A stretch of DNA of 33,379 nucleotides from Bacillota bacterium (GTDB lineage Bacteria > Bacillota > Syntrophomonadia > Syntrophomonadales > Syntrophomonadaceae): positions 1 to 33,379 of the forward strand of contig JAKPGY010000250.1 of the NCBI GenBank assembly GCA_029550685.1. The letters are read 5' to 3'. A program made the translations under genes and the position numbers. Below are positions 17,575 to 26,190 of this stretch, piece by piece; the stretch's first letter is position 1; every line of letters starts with the position of its first letter. A model generated the notes under the pieces. That model was not told the origin of the DNA. It worked only from the letters and a program-made list of their open reading frames with translations, and searched no databases.

Positions 17575-17815
17575 GTTAAAAACATTTTCACAGCAATTAT
17601 CACCTGAATAACAGGCCACGATGAATGAAAAGTTACCTTTTTTGTCATTGCGAGCGCAGCGAAGCAATCTCTAATAGTGCCTGCAGGTATGTTAAACGAG
17701 ATCGCCACGGCACTTCGTGCCTCGCGATGACATGGCGAAAGCTATTTTCACAGCAATGACTCAAATGGTGACTTTTCTTTCTCGCGGCCTGCGCCGCAGG
17801 CGATAATTGTAATGT
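17575..17815. repeat. Dispersed hairpin repeat, copy 3 (composite)
   Basis: Contains ATTTTCACAGCAATTATCACC (the reverse of the GCTGTGAAAATG end), TGTCATTGCGAGCGCAGCGAAGCAATCTC at about 17643, the reverse half GAGATCGCCACGGCAC-ttc-GTGCC to TCGCGATGACA at about 17700-17731, and a GCCTGCGCCGCAGGCGATAATTG tail that also occurs near 29150. It is intergenic, ending just before the acyl-CoA dehydrogenase stop codon. With 17453-17544 it fills the 482-bp gap between that gene and the receptor gene. Confidence 0.75.
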
Positions 17816-17836
17816 GTTTATTCACCAAACTTTTGT

Positions 17837-19417
17837 TTACTCTGCGTTTACCTCCCGCAGGGCATTAAGCTGGTAAGCATGGAAAAGATCATGACAGAAT
17901 TTATCCCAGCGTTCAGCCATCTGCAGGGTTTTTTCATCCATCTGCAGCAGGCTGGGATAAGCCAGCAGCTCCTGAAATTCATGCTGCAGTTCGGCTATAA
18001 TCCCGGGATCGTATCCTGCCAGCAAATTGGCTATCAGTTCTTTGGGTTCATACCAGCTGGATGCTTTCTGGCAGTCACGATAAACCTGCATCAGAAGAAC
18101 ATTGCGCGGTCCTTCCCACAGTTCATTAACCGCCGAATCCCGGTACAAGCGGGGCAGTGCCGAGAAATCCTCCATTACTCCATGCCCGCCGAAGATGGAC
18201 ATAGCCGTGCGGATCACGTCAGTGCAGTCCCAGGATGCGGCCATTTTTTGCAGCATTATCAGTTCCCGGACCCCAAAAGCGCGTTGGCGCTGTTCAATTC
18301 CCTCACCGGCTGATCCTTCCTGAAGCTGGAGAAACTGTTTATAAACTTTGAAGGCTCCGGCCACTGTTTGTTTGGTTAATTTATCAATCCTCTGCAGCTG
18401 CCCGGCCACCAGCGGAAACTGGCCAATTGTAAAGCCAAAGGCTTCCCGGAATTCTGCGTACTTTTTAGCCTCACGCACTGCCCGGGTCATAAAACCAGCC
18501 GCTGATAATCCTACGGTAAGGCGGGAGTAAGTCAATACTATTCCTACTACATTGGCAACCCCGCGATCCAGTGGCCCTAATGGGTAAGCCACTGCACCGT
18601 TAAAGGTTATTTCCGCAGTAGTCAATTCGCTGGTTCCCATTTTCCACTTTATACGGTCAATGGTGTAACCATTGCGGATTTCCTTTTCCTTATTGCCTGG
18701 CATCCAGGAAGGAACCACAAATAAGGCTACTTTTTCTGAACCCGCCGGTTTGGCAGTCACCACCGCATAATCAGCATGAGTAGCTGAACAGAAGAATTTA
18801 TTCCCGTAAAGACGCCACTGACCATTCTCATACACCGCTTCCAGGACATTAGCCGGTACATCGGAACCCCCTTGAATTTCCGAAAGATATTGCGCTCCAA
18901 TGGCAAACTCGCCATCAATGCCTTCCTGGCAGTGCTGCAAAATCCGCCGGGTCTCATCCGTGTCGGCGTACTTTTTCAAAATCTCCACTAAGCCCTCGGT
19001 ACAGGTTATAGGACAGGCCACACAGGCCTCCCCGTTTTGATAAATGATATACATTTTGATTAACTTGACCCAGGGCAAGGTTTTCCCAGAGAACAGCGCT
19101 TCAGAGAAGATCTCGCGCTCCATTATTTCCGTTTCCTTAGGCCTGACAATGCGGTCAATCCGGTGTTTATGCCCATCGTAATGCATCATATAGGGTCGTT
19201 TTTCCGGCCAAGCAATGATCTCAGCCATATCCCGCCACCGAAAAGACGCTTTCTTTGATATGGCCCGGGCTTCCCGGTCAACCAATTCCCACTGATCGCC
19301 GGCAAAATATTTGACCACTTTTTGGATAAAAGGGTCATCAGCATAATAATCAACATTATTGCGCCACTCTAAAAACTCGTCAAAATTGTAGGGATTGTTG
19401 CGGTCCGGTAAAGACAT
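17837..19417 (-). CDS. Acyl-CoA dehydrogenase family protein (AidB-like branch)
   Basis: FAD flavoprotein of the acyl-CoA dehydrogenase superfamily, 526 residues, longer than the usual 380 and closer to AidB. Landmarks: the mid-domain IGAQYLSEIQGGSDVPANVLEA near 175, WRLYGNKFFCSATHADYAVV near 200, IKWKMGTSELTTAEITFNGA, and the C-terminal FGGHGVMEDFSALPRLYRDSAVNELWEGPRNVLL. The Glu in NELWEGPRN is at the position of the catalytic base in many family members. AGGGGG precedes the ATG at 19417. It stands alone between 92-bp direct repeats. Either beta-oxidation of an unusual acyl-CoA or a protective AidB-like role is possible; the nearby ligase favours acyl-CoA metabolism, but that is inference. 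Confidence 0.87.
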   Translation of the reverse strand: MSLPDRNNPYNFDEFLEWRNNVDYYADDPFIQKVVKYFAGDQWELVDREARAISKKASFRWRDMAEIIAWPEKRPYMMHYDGHKHRIDRIVRPKETEIMEREIFSEALFSGKTLPWVKLIKMYIIYQNGEACVACPITCTEGLVEILKKYADTDETRRILQHCQEGIDGEFAIGAQYLSEIQGGSDVPANVLEAVYENGQWRLYGNKFFCSATHADYAVVTAKPAGSEKVALFVVPSWMPGNKEKEIRNGYTIDRIKWKMGTSELTTAEITFNGAVAYPLGPLDRGVANVVGIVLTYSRLTVGLSAAGFMTRAVREAKKYAEFREAFGFTIGQFPLVAGQLQRIDKLTKQTVAGAFKVYKQFLQLQEGSAGEGIEQRQRAFGVRELIMLQKMAASWDCTDVIRTAMSIFGGHGVMEDFSALPRLYRDSAVNELWEGPRNVLLMQVYRDCQKASSWYEPKELIANLLAGYDPGIIAELQHEFQELLAYPSLLQMDEKTLQMAERWDKFCHDLFHAYQLNALREVNAE

Positions 19418-19489
19418 GTAATTCCCCTCCCCCTTGTGTCTCCCAAATTGAAAACCCTTTTAGAGCAATGTCACCTGTGACAGAGCCCA

Positions 19490-19664
19490 CTATTAATGAA
19501 AACATCACTTCATGGCTTAAGCAAGGGTATTAGCCGGGCGAGTGACTACGACGAGCCGTTGCAACCCACGGCGAAACTGAGGGCTGCGAAGCGGAGCGAG
19601 AAACAGGATGTTTCGAGCAGTGAGAACTGAGTGCATAGATGCCGAATTACGAGCGATCCGCTTC
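19490..19664. repeat. Repeat-like non-coding stretch before the right 92-bp repeat
   Basis: Contains ATTAGCCGGGCGAGTGACTA, CGAAACTGAGGGCTGCGAAG and GTTTCGAGCAGTGAGAAC. It is purine-rich and rich in short GCGAAGC/GAGCGAG words like the neighbouring repeats, with no credible reading frame. It is part of the 504-bp gap between the acyl-CoA dehydrogenase and the PC4-like gene. Confidence 0.45.
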
Positions 19665-19756
19665 GCACCGAAGTAAGCCGGTGGGTTGCAGGCGAGGAGT
19701 CTTGGAGCGAGCTGGCTAATACTCCTGCATCCTGTCTAACAGTACTGCCAAGCCGT
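19665..19756 (+). repeat. 92-bp direct repeat, right copy
   Basis: Gap-free match to 17453-17544 over 92 positions, beginning GCACCGAAGTAAGCCGG. Its right part (19714-19784) is also the left arm of a 71-bp inverted repeat whose partner is at 29317-29387. Confidence 0.8.
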
Positions 19757-19784
19757 GCTTAGCGCAGAGCGGCATAGAGATTGC
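19714..19784 (-). repeat. 71-bp inverted repeat, left arm (flanks defence segment)
   Basis: Read on the minus strand it runs from GCAATCTCTATGCCG through CGCTAAGCACGGCTTGGCAG to GGATGCAGGAGTATT. I count 64 of 71 positions identical to 29317-29387 on the plus strand, without gaps. Confidence 0.8.
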
Positions 19785-19860
19785 TTCGTCGCTGCGCTCC
19801 TCGCAATGACACATTATGAAGTCATTTTCACAGCAATGACATATCCGGAAAACATTTTTG
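19772..19860. repeat. Dispersed hairpin repeat, copy 4
   Basis: On the plus strand it reads ATAGAGATTGCTTCGTCGC, TGCGCTCCTCGCAATGACAC, then ATTTTCACAGCAATGACA. Translated on the minus strand it yields the well-known spurious peptide CHCEERSDEAIS, which marks this repeat family. Confidence 0.75.
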
Positions 19861-19905
19861 CAGCAACTACATTCATCCTTTTTTACTGGTTCCTTCCTTA
19901 TTACC

Positions 19906-20145
19906 TCAGCTAACCGGCAGTTCATCCAAATCTAGTTTATTCAGTATATCCCTTAGCTGAATTAGTTCTTCCTTGGTTAAAGTAACCCCTTTACCCATTC
20001 TTTCATGTTCAGGAGCCCAGTCACGGATATCAACCTTGGGTGCCCTTTCATTCCAGCTGACCAGATTAATTTCCTTCTGCCAACCCTTTGAACCCTGGGA
20101 CAAGACCCCCAGAGACCGGGTAATTTCGAACTTAATATCAGCCAT
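19906..20145 (-). CDS. YdbC-like protein with PC4/p15 single-strand DNA-binding fold
   Basis: 79 residues from the ATG at 20145, chosen because AAGGGGGA lies 5-6 bases upstream and the family begins MADIKFEI; a longer frame from 20184 lacks a good site. The sequence ADIKFEITRSLGVLS, WQKEINLVSWNERAPKVDIRDW and EHERMGKGVTLTKEEL is the pattern of Firmicute YdbC proteins, whose fold matches the single-strand nucleic-acid binding domain of eukaryotic PC4. The beta-sheet face (K, W, N, R) would hold ssDNA; GKGVTLTKEE starts the C-terminal helix. Role in transcription or replication is unproven. It lies next to, but is transcribed separately from, the HAD and defence genes. Confidence 0.85.
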   Translation of the reverse strand: MADIKFEITRSLGVLSQGSKGWQKEINLVSWNERAPKVDIRDWAPEHERMGKGVTLTKEELIQLRDILNKLDLDELPVS

Positions 20146-20363
20146 CCGTATCCCCCTTACCATATTTTGCATAAACTCTAACATCTTAATAATACTATAT
20201 CCTTCGGCATGAATCGATTATACCGAAATATATCGACGGCACCAGGCAGGATTAGGAGCCGGCCTAACTATTGATGCTCTTGTAAGCAGCAGCAATTGCC
20301 GCTAAGATAAATGGATAGGGAGAAAGAAATCGCAATGGTAAAGTAATCTGGGGGGAGCGAACT

Positions 20364-20969
20364 ATGATAATAGGCGTTGACATAGACAACACCATCACCC
20401 ATACCACTGAGATGATAATGCACTATGCCGAGATTTATGGGCGGGAAAATGGGCTGAACACAGTTCCTGACCTGCGCTATTATTACTTAGAAGATGCTCT
20501 GGGATGGACCACAGCTGAGGCCGATGCTTTTTTCGACAAGTACTTGGGTCGTATCTATTACGAGATGAAACCCAAGGAGCAAGCGGTGGAAGTACTAGCC
20601 GAACTAAAAAAGCAGCATGAATTAATTTTAATTACCTCTCGCAACAGCAAATTTCCTCAAGTCGAAGAGGCAACTATAACTTGGCTGGCGCGCAATAATA
20701 TAAAATATGACCGGCTGATATTAAATGCTACCAGCAATATGCACTTTTTCAGCAAACTGACTATATGCCAGGAACACCTGGTGGATGTAATGATTGAAGA
20801 TCATTATGAACTGGTAAGTGAAATAAGTCCCTTCCTGCCGGTGATAATGTTCGAATATCCCTATAACCGTCACTTGCAGTCTGACAACATCATCCCCGTC
20901 AAACACTGGAATGAGGTTAAACACTGGATAGACCTCTTCCAATCCCAAAAGATAGGCAGTGTAGGGTAG
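20364..20969 (+). CDS. HAD-family 5'-nucleotidase-like phosphatase (NT5C group)
   Basis: 201-residue soluble HAD-superfamily hydrolase. Motif I is VDIDNTIT, giving Asp6 as nucleophile and Asp8 as acid/base; motif II is LILITSRN near residue 92; the acidic motif IV is VMIEDHYEL near 148. The cap region and overall length fit the 5'(3')-deoxyribonucleotidase (NT5C) branch, which dephosphorylates nucleoside monophosphates, though related members act on other phosphates. GGGGGGAG lies 6-7 bases before the ATG. It converges on jetC with 37 bp between stops and no visible terminator. A link with the defence operon is possible only by position. Confidence 0.82.
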   Translation: MIIGVDIDNTITHTTEMIMHYAEIYGRENGLNTVPDLRYYYLEDALGWTTAEADAFFDKYLGRIYYEMKPKEQAVEVLAELKKQHELILITSRNSKFPQVEEATITWLARNNIKYDRLILNATSNMHFFSKLTICQEHLVDVMIEDHYELVSEISPFLPVIMFEYPYNRHLQSDNIIPVKHWNEVKHWIDLFQSQKIGSVG

Positions 20970-21006
20970 ACGATTAAAAAACGCTTAGTTTACCGTCCCA
21001 TTAAAA

Positions 21007-24000
21007 CTATTCGAACAAATCGATTTGCTGGGTATCTCCCAGCCGGCGCAGGGATTCGGGAGCATGATCCCGAAAATACGCTTCGCGGATTTCCTGGTCG
21101 GTAGTGACCAAGTATTTGTCCGCACTGCTAGTTGGACGCAGGCGGCAGCTGTAAACCACCGGGAAATACTCTCGCACAAACTTACCCTCCGCCAGAGCGG
21201 TTAAGGCAATTATCTGAAATCCCAGTTGCTCGGCAATGAAGAATACCGGGTCCAGCACATGATCACTGGAAGCCTTGCCAAAAGGATTATCGAGAATAAT
21301 AGTACGGCTGCGCTGGGCACGGGAGTCAATAGCCTGGCGTTTTTCAGCCAGGTAGTTAAGCAAGCCTAGAAAAAGCGCCATATTTTTGCTCCATTTTTCT
21401 CCTCCCGACCACTGGTTGGAACTCTCCCAGCTATTGGGGTAGCTGCTCACTTTACCATCGGCAGTTACCTTACGGCATTTTACCTTGATACTCGTATCAT
21501 TCATTACAATCCTCAGCAACTGCTGAGACTGCAGCCATTTTTGCAGGTCTTTATGAATGAGGGCATAATCCTCATTGCCATATTCATCTCGATACTGCTG
21601 GCTTTCAATCTGGTGAATGATCCAGTCCACATAGGACTGCAACCGGGCTTTGCCTTCTCTCTCCTCCCAGGAAGGCACATCAAAAATAAAGATCTCTTTC
21701 CAGCCTTCCTCCACTTTGACCCGGGTTTTGTGCGGGATGAGGCGCAGTTCCCCGGCCAGAGTAATCAAGTACCCATGCAAGTGATTGATAAACTGCTGCA
21801 ATTCCCGGTCATGCTCGCGCATGTCATCTTCGTACATACGGACAGTATAGGCTATGCGCTCCGTCAAATTGGTTTTCCAGGACCATACCTTTTGATATTC
21901 CTGGTAACTTAGCCCAGCGATCACCATTTGTCTTAATTTCGGATCACTTATCTGCTGTTCACAGAATACATAAAGCCGGTTCTTTTCTTTCTCCAGGTAT
22001 TCTATCTGCCGGTTCAGTTCTTCCTGTTGTTCTTGCAATCGTTGAACGTACTGGTCGATCACCTGCATAGGTTGGTAAGGAAACTCTTGCTCGGCTGCTG
22101 CCGGCAGTTCACATTCATTAACCTTCTCGGACAGGAAGTCATAACGCTCATGTTTATTCTCCAATGAACTCCGGGCTTGTTTTATCATATGGTCTTCCTT
22201 GGTCAGCCTAAGCAACTGTTCCTGCAGGTACTCCTCCTGGTGCTGCAGAGCTTCGCTCTCTTGCTGCAGCTGCTGTCGTACTATTCCTAAAGGTTCGGTA
22301 AACATTACCCGTTCACTATAGTCACTTGAAAATTGCTCTTCCTGACGCTTAAAACGATCCTCTTTTACCCGGTAATCCCTGTCAGCTTTATCTAACCGGG
22401 CTTTAAGTTCATCCAGCTTAGCCTTGCCCGCCTGTACCTGCGGAAGCAGCAGGTCTATTTCCTGGTCACCCCCTGGAGGAAATGTTAACTGGTGATCCAT
22501 TTCATATTCACATTCCTGAATGCTGCGACTTAATTCCAGCTCTAGTTGTTCCTTGGTCTGGCGGGCGGTATGCAAACGCTCCTCAAGAAGCTGGCGATCC
22601 TGTTGCTTGTCCCGCAGGTTATCCTGCAAATCTTGCCGCTGGCGAGTCAGTACAGGACGCAGGGTATTAGTGGGCTGGGGCTGACAATTCTGCACTTGTT
22701 TATATAGTTCCTCATTGCGCAAGTTATCGATTTGCAGCTGCACTCTGTGCAGATGCTGCTGGCAATTGCCTAATTGCTCCTGCAAACGGCTGCGTTCTTT
22801 TTCCCATCGCTTTAGTTCCAAGTTACTCGCTATAATCAATTGCTCATCTTGTTCAATGTCAATGCGCAATCTCTTTGTTTCCGCGGCTTTGCGCAGGTAT
22901 TTCTGGGCTTCCCGCAGCCGGTGGCTGAGATGGTTGATCTCGTCTCTTATATCCTGCAGCCTTTTCTGTAACAAGGAGGTTCGTGCAATTATTTCCTGTT
23001 CCCGGCTTTCCTGGGCACGAACCGACTGGTCCAGCTGTATTACCTTTTCATGAGCGGTCCGCAGCTGGTCGCGCAATTCATTATAGTACTCATAAGGCAA
23101 TTTTTGCCAGAAGTCTTGCAGTTGCCGCCAATACGCCTCCAAATTCTGCAGCTGGGCTTCTCGCAGCAAGCGGGCTTGCCGCAGTTGCTCCGCGGTCTCC
23201 TGCAGCCCCTTTTTCCACTTTTCGAAAACAGGTTGCGCCAGATTGGCTTCCCAGCCCAGGGGCAACACCTGTCGTTGAGGTTCCAGACCAAGTTCTTCCG
23301 GCATTTCCACCTGGTCAATTATCTGCCGGGCCTCCTCGGTGGTAACAATGAAAATAGGATGAGTCATCTCCTTCTGGTATTTAGCCAGGCGGTTCATTAA
23401 ACGGTCGGCTTCCCTGGCCAGGCAAACCAGAGTAATAGCCCAAAAAGGATAAACCCGGAAATAGTCAATCTCTTGACGGTTACGCTGCTCAGCCGCCTTT
23501 TGCACAAACAAGGTTCCGGCTTCCAGATAAGAGAAATGCTCACTTACCTCCTCTATCCACCTCTCCACTTGCGGATCAGCCCCATAATAGGTACTGGGTT
23601 CATACAAAGCAAACAATGCTGCTGCCTGGCTGTCTTTTATGAGAGCCCGCTCCTTTTGGTCACGTAAAGTTTCCAGGCGACTGGTGAGATGCTCGCTGAT
23701 CCGATTCTGATGAAGATACAAGGAGTTAATGGCAGAGTACTCAGGGTACATTTCCTGCAAACGAAGCAGCAGCTGGTGCTGTTGTTCTTCGATGGTATTG
23801 AGGTGATGCTGCAGTTTATCTTCTTCCCGGATGGCCCCCTGCAGCTGCTGGCGCAGCCCAGGCAACTGCTCCATTAAGGCGGTTCTTTCCTGGTTTAACT
23901 GCTGCAATTCGGTTTCACTGGCCTGGCAATCCTTTTCCAACCATGCTGCCCGCTGCTCCCAGCGTTCTTTTTCCTGGGCAACCTCATCGTGCTGGTAATT

Positions 24001-25455
24001 GTCCAATATACTGCGGGCTATTTCCTGCATGTCCTTCTCTATTATTTCCAGCTGTTTTTGGGCCTGAGCTTTTTTTATGCACAGCTTCTGGCGCTCCGCC
24101 TGGCACTGCTCATAGCGCTTGTTGATTTCCTCTATATCCTGTTCGAGTTGCTGTACTTTAGACAGAATCCGCTTTTCCTGGCTTTGCAGTTCGCCTTCTT
24201 CCTGCAGGTAGCAGTAACGCAGCTCAGCTTCAACTTGCTGTAATTCGCTGGCCAAGGCTTGTACATCAGGGTTAGCTTGGAGATCATACAATTGTTTCTG
24301 ATATAAACCGGTAGCTTCTGCCTGAACCCGGATTCCATCCCGCAGCTTGGCGAGTTTCAAGTTCTGTAAACGGGAGTGCTGGTTACGATAGTTATCCAAC
24401 TGAACCTGCCACTCTTCCTGGCATTGCTGCCAGAGCTGCCGGGCCTGGCTCATGGACAGCTCCAACTTGGCCAGCTCATAGGATGCCCACTTCCGTTCCA
24501 ATTCCTGCCGCTGTTCCTGGCACAACCGGCTGTCTTCCTGATGCTGCTGCAAGGCTTGGGACAATCGCTGTTCCTCTCTTAAAGCCAGTTTATAGAGGGT
24601 TTTAGCCTGGCCTTTTACATTACCCATTTTTTGTTCCGCATGATGATAAGCGGTAAAAAAGTTTACATAGCGTTCAATTTGGCTATTAACCTTCTGGCTT
24701 TCCTCAATGCGTTCCCGCAGTTGGCGATGTTTTTTAAAATGCTCTCTTTGTTTTTGAAAGGTTTCCACAAAATCCTTACTGCCGCTGCCCGCCATGGCTT
24801 CTTCCACAATGGGAATCAGCAGCTGGTCTATCAGCTGGGCGGTGGTTTTACAGCCCTCAAAAAACCCTTCAATTCCGCCTTCGGCATTGTTTATGCGAGC
24901 AATACTGCGCCATTCAGAGATGATAATCTTAAAATTTTCTTCAATATACTGCTGGTATTCACGGATGCTGGGAAAATAATGAGCATTCATCAAGCTGCGG
25001 CTCATAGCCAGGTAATAATCATACATTTCCTCTTTACTGGCAGGCCGCAGGCGGCCATCACTGCCCTGGCGTACCAGGGGAAGCCCTTCTAGGGAGTTTT
25101 TATCACCGCTTTCATACTCATAAACATATTTGTAGGAATCCAGCCCATCCTTGCTGCTGAATAATGTAACCACTGTGAGAGCATAACGACGCGGTTTTTC
25201 ATTAATAATCCATTCCACGGCAATATGGGCCGGGCTGTTTTCCAGGCTAAAGGTATCCTTGGCCTTGCGTTCAGCCAGAGCGGTATGGGGCAGGACCACT
25301 TGCAAAAGAGCTTGTACCAGTACGGTTTTTCCCCCTCCATTTTCCAGCAGGAGAACTCCATTGTGGCTGTCGAAACGGAAAATTTCATCCCGGTAGCGCT
25401 TGGCTCCGTTTTCATAAACCAGATTAGTAACCCGAATTTTGGATATAGCCGGCAT
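21007..25455 (-). CDS. jetC: Wadjet SMC-like ATPase JetC
   Basis: 1482-residue SMC/MukB-type motor of a Wadjet plasmid-defence system. The N-terminal head has NGGGKT at residues 39-44 (Walker A) within LLENGGGKTVLVQALLQVVLP. Long Gln/Glu/Leu/Arg-rich coiled coils run about 260-620 and 770-1200, with a globular, hinge-like stretch at about 620-760 (YYGADPQVERWIEEVSEHFS). The C-terminal head has the signature QWSGGEKWSKN (SGGEK from residue 1350) and Walker B TIILDNPFG with Asp1389-Asn1390, so the usual catalytic Glu is Asn. Its ATG directly follows the jetB stop. By family knowledge JetABC extrudes DNA loops and JetD cuts small circles. It ends the operon. JetC identity rests on the heads, length and the three partner genes. 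Confidence 0.9.
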   Translation of the reverse strand: MPAISKIRVTNLVYENGAKRYRDEIFRFDSHNGVLLLENGGGKTVLVQALLQVVLPHTALAERKAKDTFSLENSPAHIAVEWIINEKPRRYALTVVTLFSSKDGLDSYKYVYEYESGDKNSLEGLPLVRQGSDGRLRPASKEEMYDYYLAMSRSLMNAHYFPSIREYQQYIEENFKIIISEWRSIARINNAEGGIEGFFEGCKTTAQLIDQLLIPIVEEAMAGSGSKDFVETFQKQREHFKKHRQLRERIEESQKVNSQIERYVNFFTAYHHAEQKMGNVKGQAKTLYKLALREEQRLSQALQQHQEDSRLCQEQRQELERKWASYELAKLELSMSQARQLWQQCQEEWQVQLDNYRNQHSRLQNLKLAKLRDGIRVQAEATGLYQKQLYDLQANPDVQALASELQQVEAELRYCYLQEEGELQSQEKRILSKVQQLEQDIEEINKRYEQCQAERQKLCIKKAQAQKQLEIIEKDMQEIARSILDNYQHDEVAQEKERWEQRAAWLEKDCQASETELQQLNQERTALMEQLPGLRQQLQGAIREEDKLQHHLNTIEEQQHQLLLRLQEMYPEYSAINSLYLHQNRISEHLTSRLETLRDQKERALIKDSQAAALFALYEPSTYYGADPQVERWIEEVSEHFSYLEAGTLFVQKAAEQRNRQEIDYFRVYPFWAITLVCLAREADRLMNRLAKYQKEMTHPIFIVTTEEARQIIDQVEMPEELGLEPQRQVLPLGWEANLAQPVFEKWKKGLQETAEQLRQARLLREAQLQNLEAYWRQLQDFWQKLPYEYYNELRDQLRTAHEKVIQLDQSVRAQESREQEIIARTSLLQKRLQDIRDEINHLSHRLREAQKYLRKAAETKRLRIDIEQDEQLIIASNLELKRWEKERSRLQEQLGNCQQHLHRVQLQIDNLRNEELYKQVQNCQPQPTNTLRPVLTRQRQDLQDNLRDKQQDRQLLEERLHTARQTKEQLELELSRSIQECEYEMDHQLTFPPGGDQEIDLLLPQVQAGKAKLDELKARLDKADRDYRVKEDRFKRQEEQFSSDYSERVMFTEPLGIVRQQLQQESEALQHQEEYLQEQLLRLTKEDHMIKQARSSLENKHERYDFLSEKVNECELPAAAEQEFPYQPMQVIDQYVQRLQEQQEELNRQIEYLEKEKNRLYVFCEQQISDPKLRQMVIAGLSYQEYQKVWSWKTNLTERIAYTVRMYEDDMREHDRELQQFINHLHGYLITLAGELRLIPHKTRVKVEEGWKEIFIFDVPSWEEREGKARLQSYVDWIIHQIESQQYRDEYGNEDYALIHKDLQKWLQSQQLLRIVMNDTSIKVKCRKVTADGKVSSYPNSWESSNQWSGGEKWSKNMALFLGLLNYLAEKRQAIDSRAQRSRTIILDNPFGKASSDHVLDPVFFIAEQLGFQIIALTALAEGKFVREYFPVVYSCRLRPTSSADKYLVTTDQEIREAYFRDHAPESLRRLGDTQQIDLFE

Positions 25456-26190
25456 TTATTCTCTCTCCTTGGGAAGCTCCAACTGGTACATAAATTCCAG
25501 GATACCCCGGTTATGTTCCACTTCCATATAATATCGCTGCACGATGATGTGGGTTTTCTCCGTTAGCTGCAGCTGATCCTCGCCAATATCCCGAACCAGA
25601 TCCTGGTCCTGGAGAAAACGTTTGACCTGGTTTAGAAAGGCTAGGCGGCTGATGGTGCGTCCATCCTGGGATTTGGCGGTTTCCTTCAAATCATCCAAAG
25701 CCTCCCACTTTTCTATAACCAGCTTCCAGTTATACTCCTGTTCCTGTTCCACCTTGGCCAATTCCTCTTCATCAATCTCCTTGAGCGCCAAGATCCGTTG
25801 ATTCATGCTATTCAACCATTCGCTCATAGGAAGAAAATCCCGGGTAGGGTTGGTAGTTTGATAGCTGTCATAAAACTCGCCCAGCAAAACGATAATAGCC
25901 ACATACATCAGATAGATATCAGCATTTACGGCCCGCGCTGATAAGTACTTGCTTTTTAAGGTCTCATTGGACACATGATAAGGAGAAGAAACTGCTAGTG
26001 GGATCAGATAAAGCTCATCCCCAGCCGCAATAACGGTACAATCAACTTCCTGGGCAAACTGATCCACCAGACCACGTACATTATCATCGGCCAGATAAAG
26101 CCGCAAGGCCTCCTTATCTGCTCTCCCCTGGGTAGATAGCAGGGCAAATATTTTGAAAGCAGCGGTTACTTGCGCCTGGTTATATAGCAT
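25456..26190 (-). CDS. jetB: Wadjet kite-like subunit JetB
   Basis: 244-residue protein in the position and size of JetB, the MukE-like 'kite' winged-helix subunit that clamps the kleisin JetA. The sequence is mostly helical: AQVTAAFKIFALLSTQGRAD at the start, an acidic EIDEEELAKVEQEQEY segment mid-protein, and a C-terminal part (FLNQVKRFLQDQDLVRDIGE, then QLTEKTHIIVQRYY) that reads as a winged helix. There are no enzymatic motifs. GGAGGT lies about 9 bases before the ATG at 26190. It overlaps jetA by 11 bp and ends directly at the jetC start, so the three are translationally coupled. Assignment relies on context more than on strong sequence recognition. Confidence 0.8.
   Translation of the reverse strand: MLYNQAQVTAAFKIFALLSTQGRADKEALRLYLADDNVRGLVDQFAQEVDCTVIAAGDELYLIPLAVSSPYHVSNETLKSKYLSARAVNADIYLMYVAIIVLLGEFYDSYQTTNPTRDFLPMSEWLNSMNQRILALKEIDEEELAKVEQEQEYNWKLVIEKWEALDDLKETAKSQDGRTISRLAFLNQVKRFLQDQDLVRDIGEDQLQLTEKTHIIVQRYYMEVEHNRGILEFMYQLELPKERE

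Noticed and set aside
19716-19925. Small minus-strand frame with CHCEERSDEAIS
   Set aside because: Repeat-derived spurious translation.
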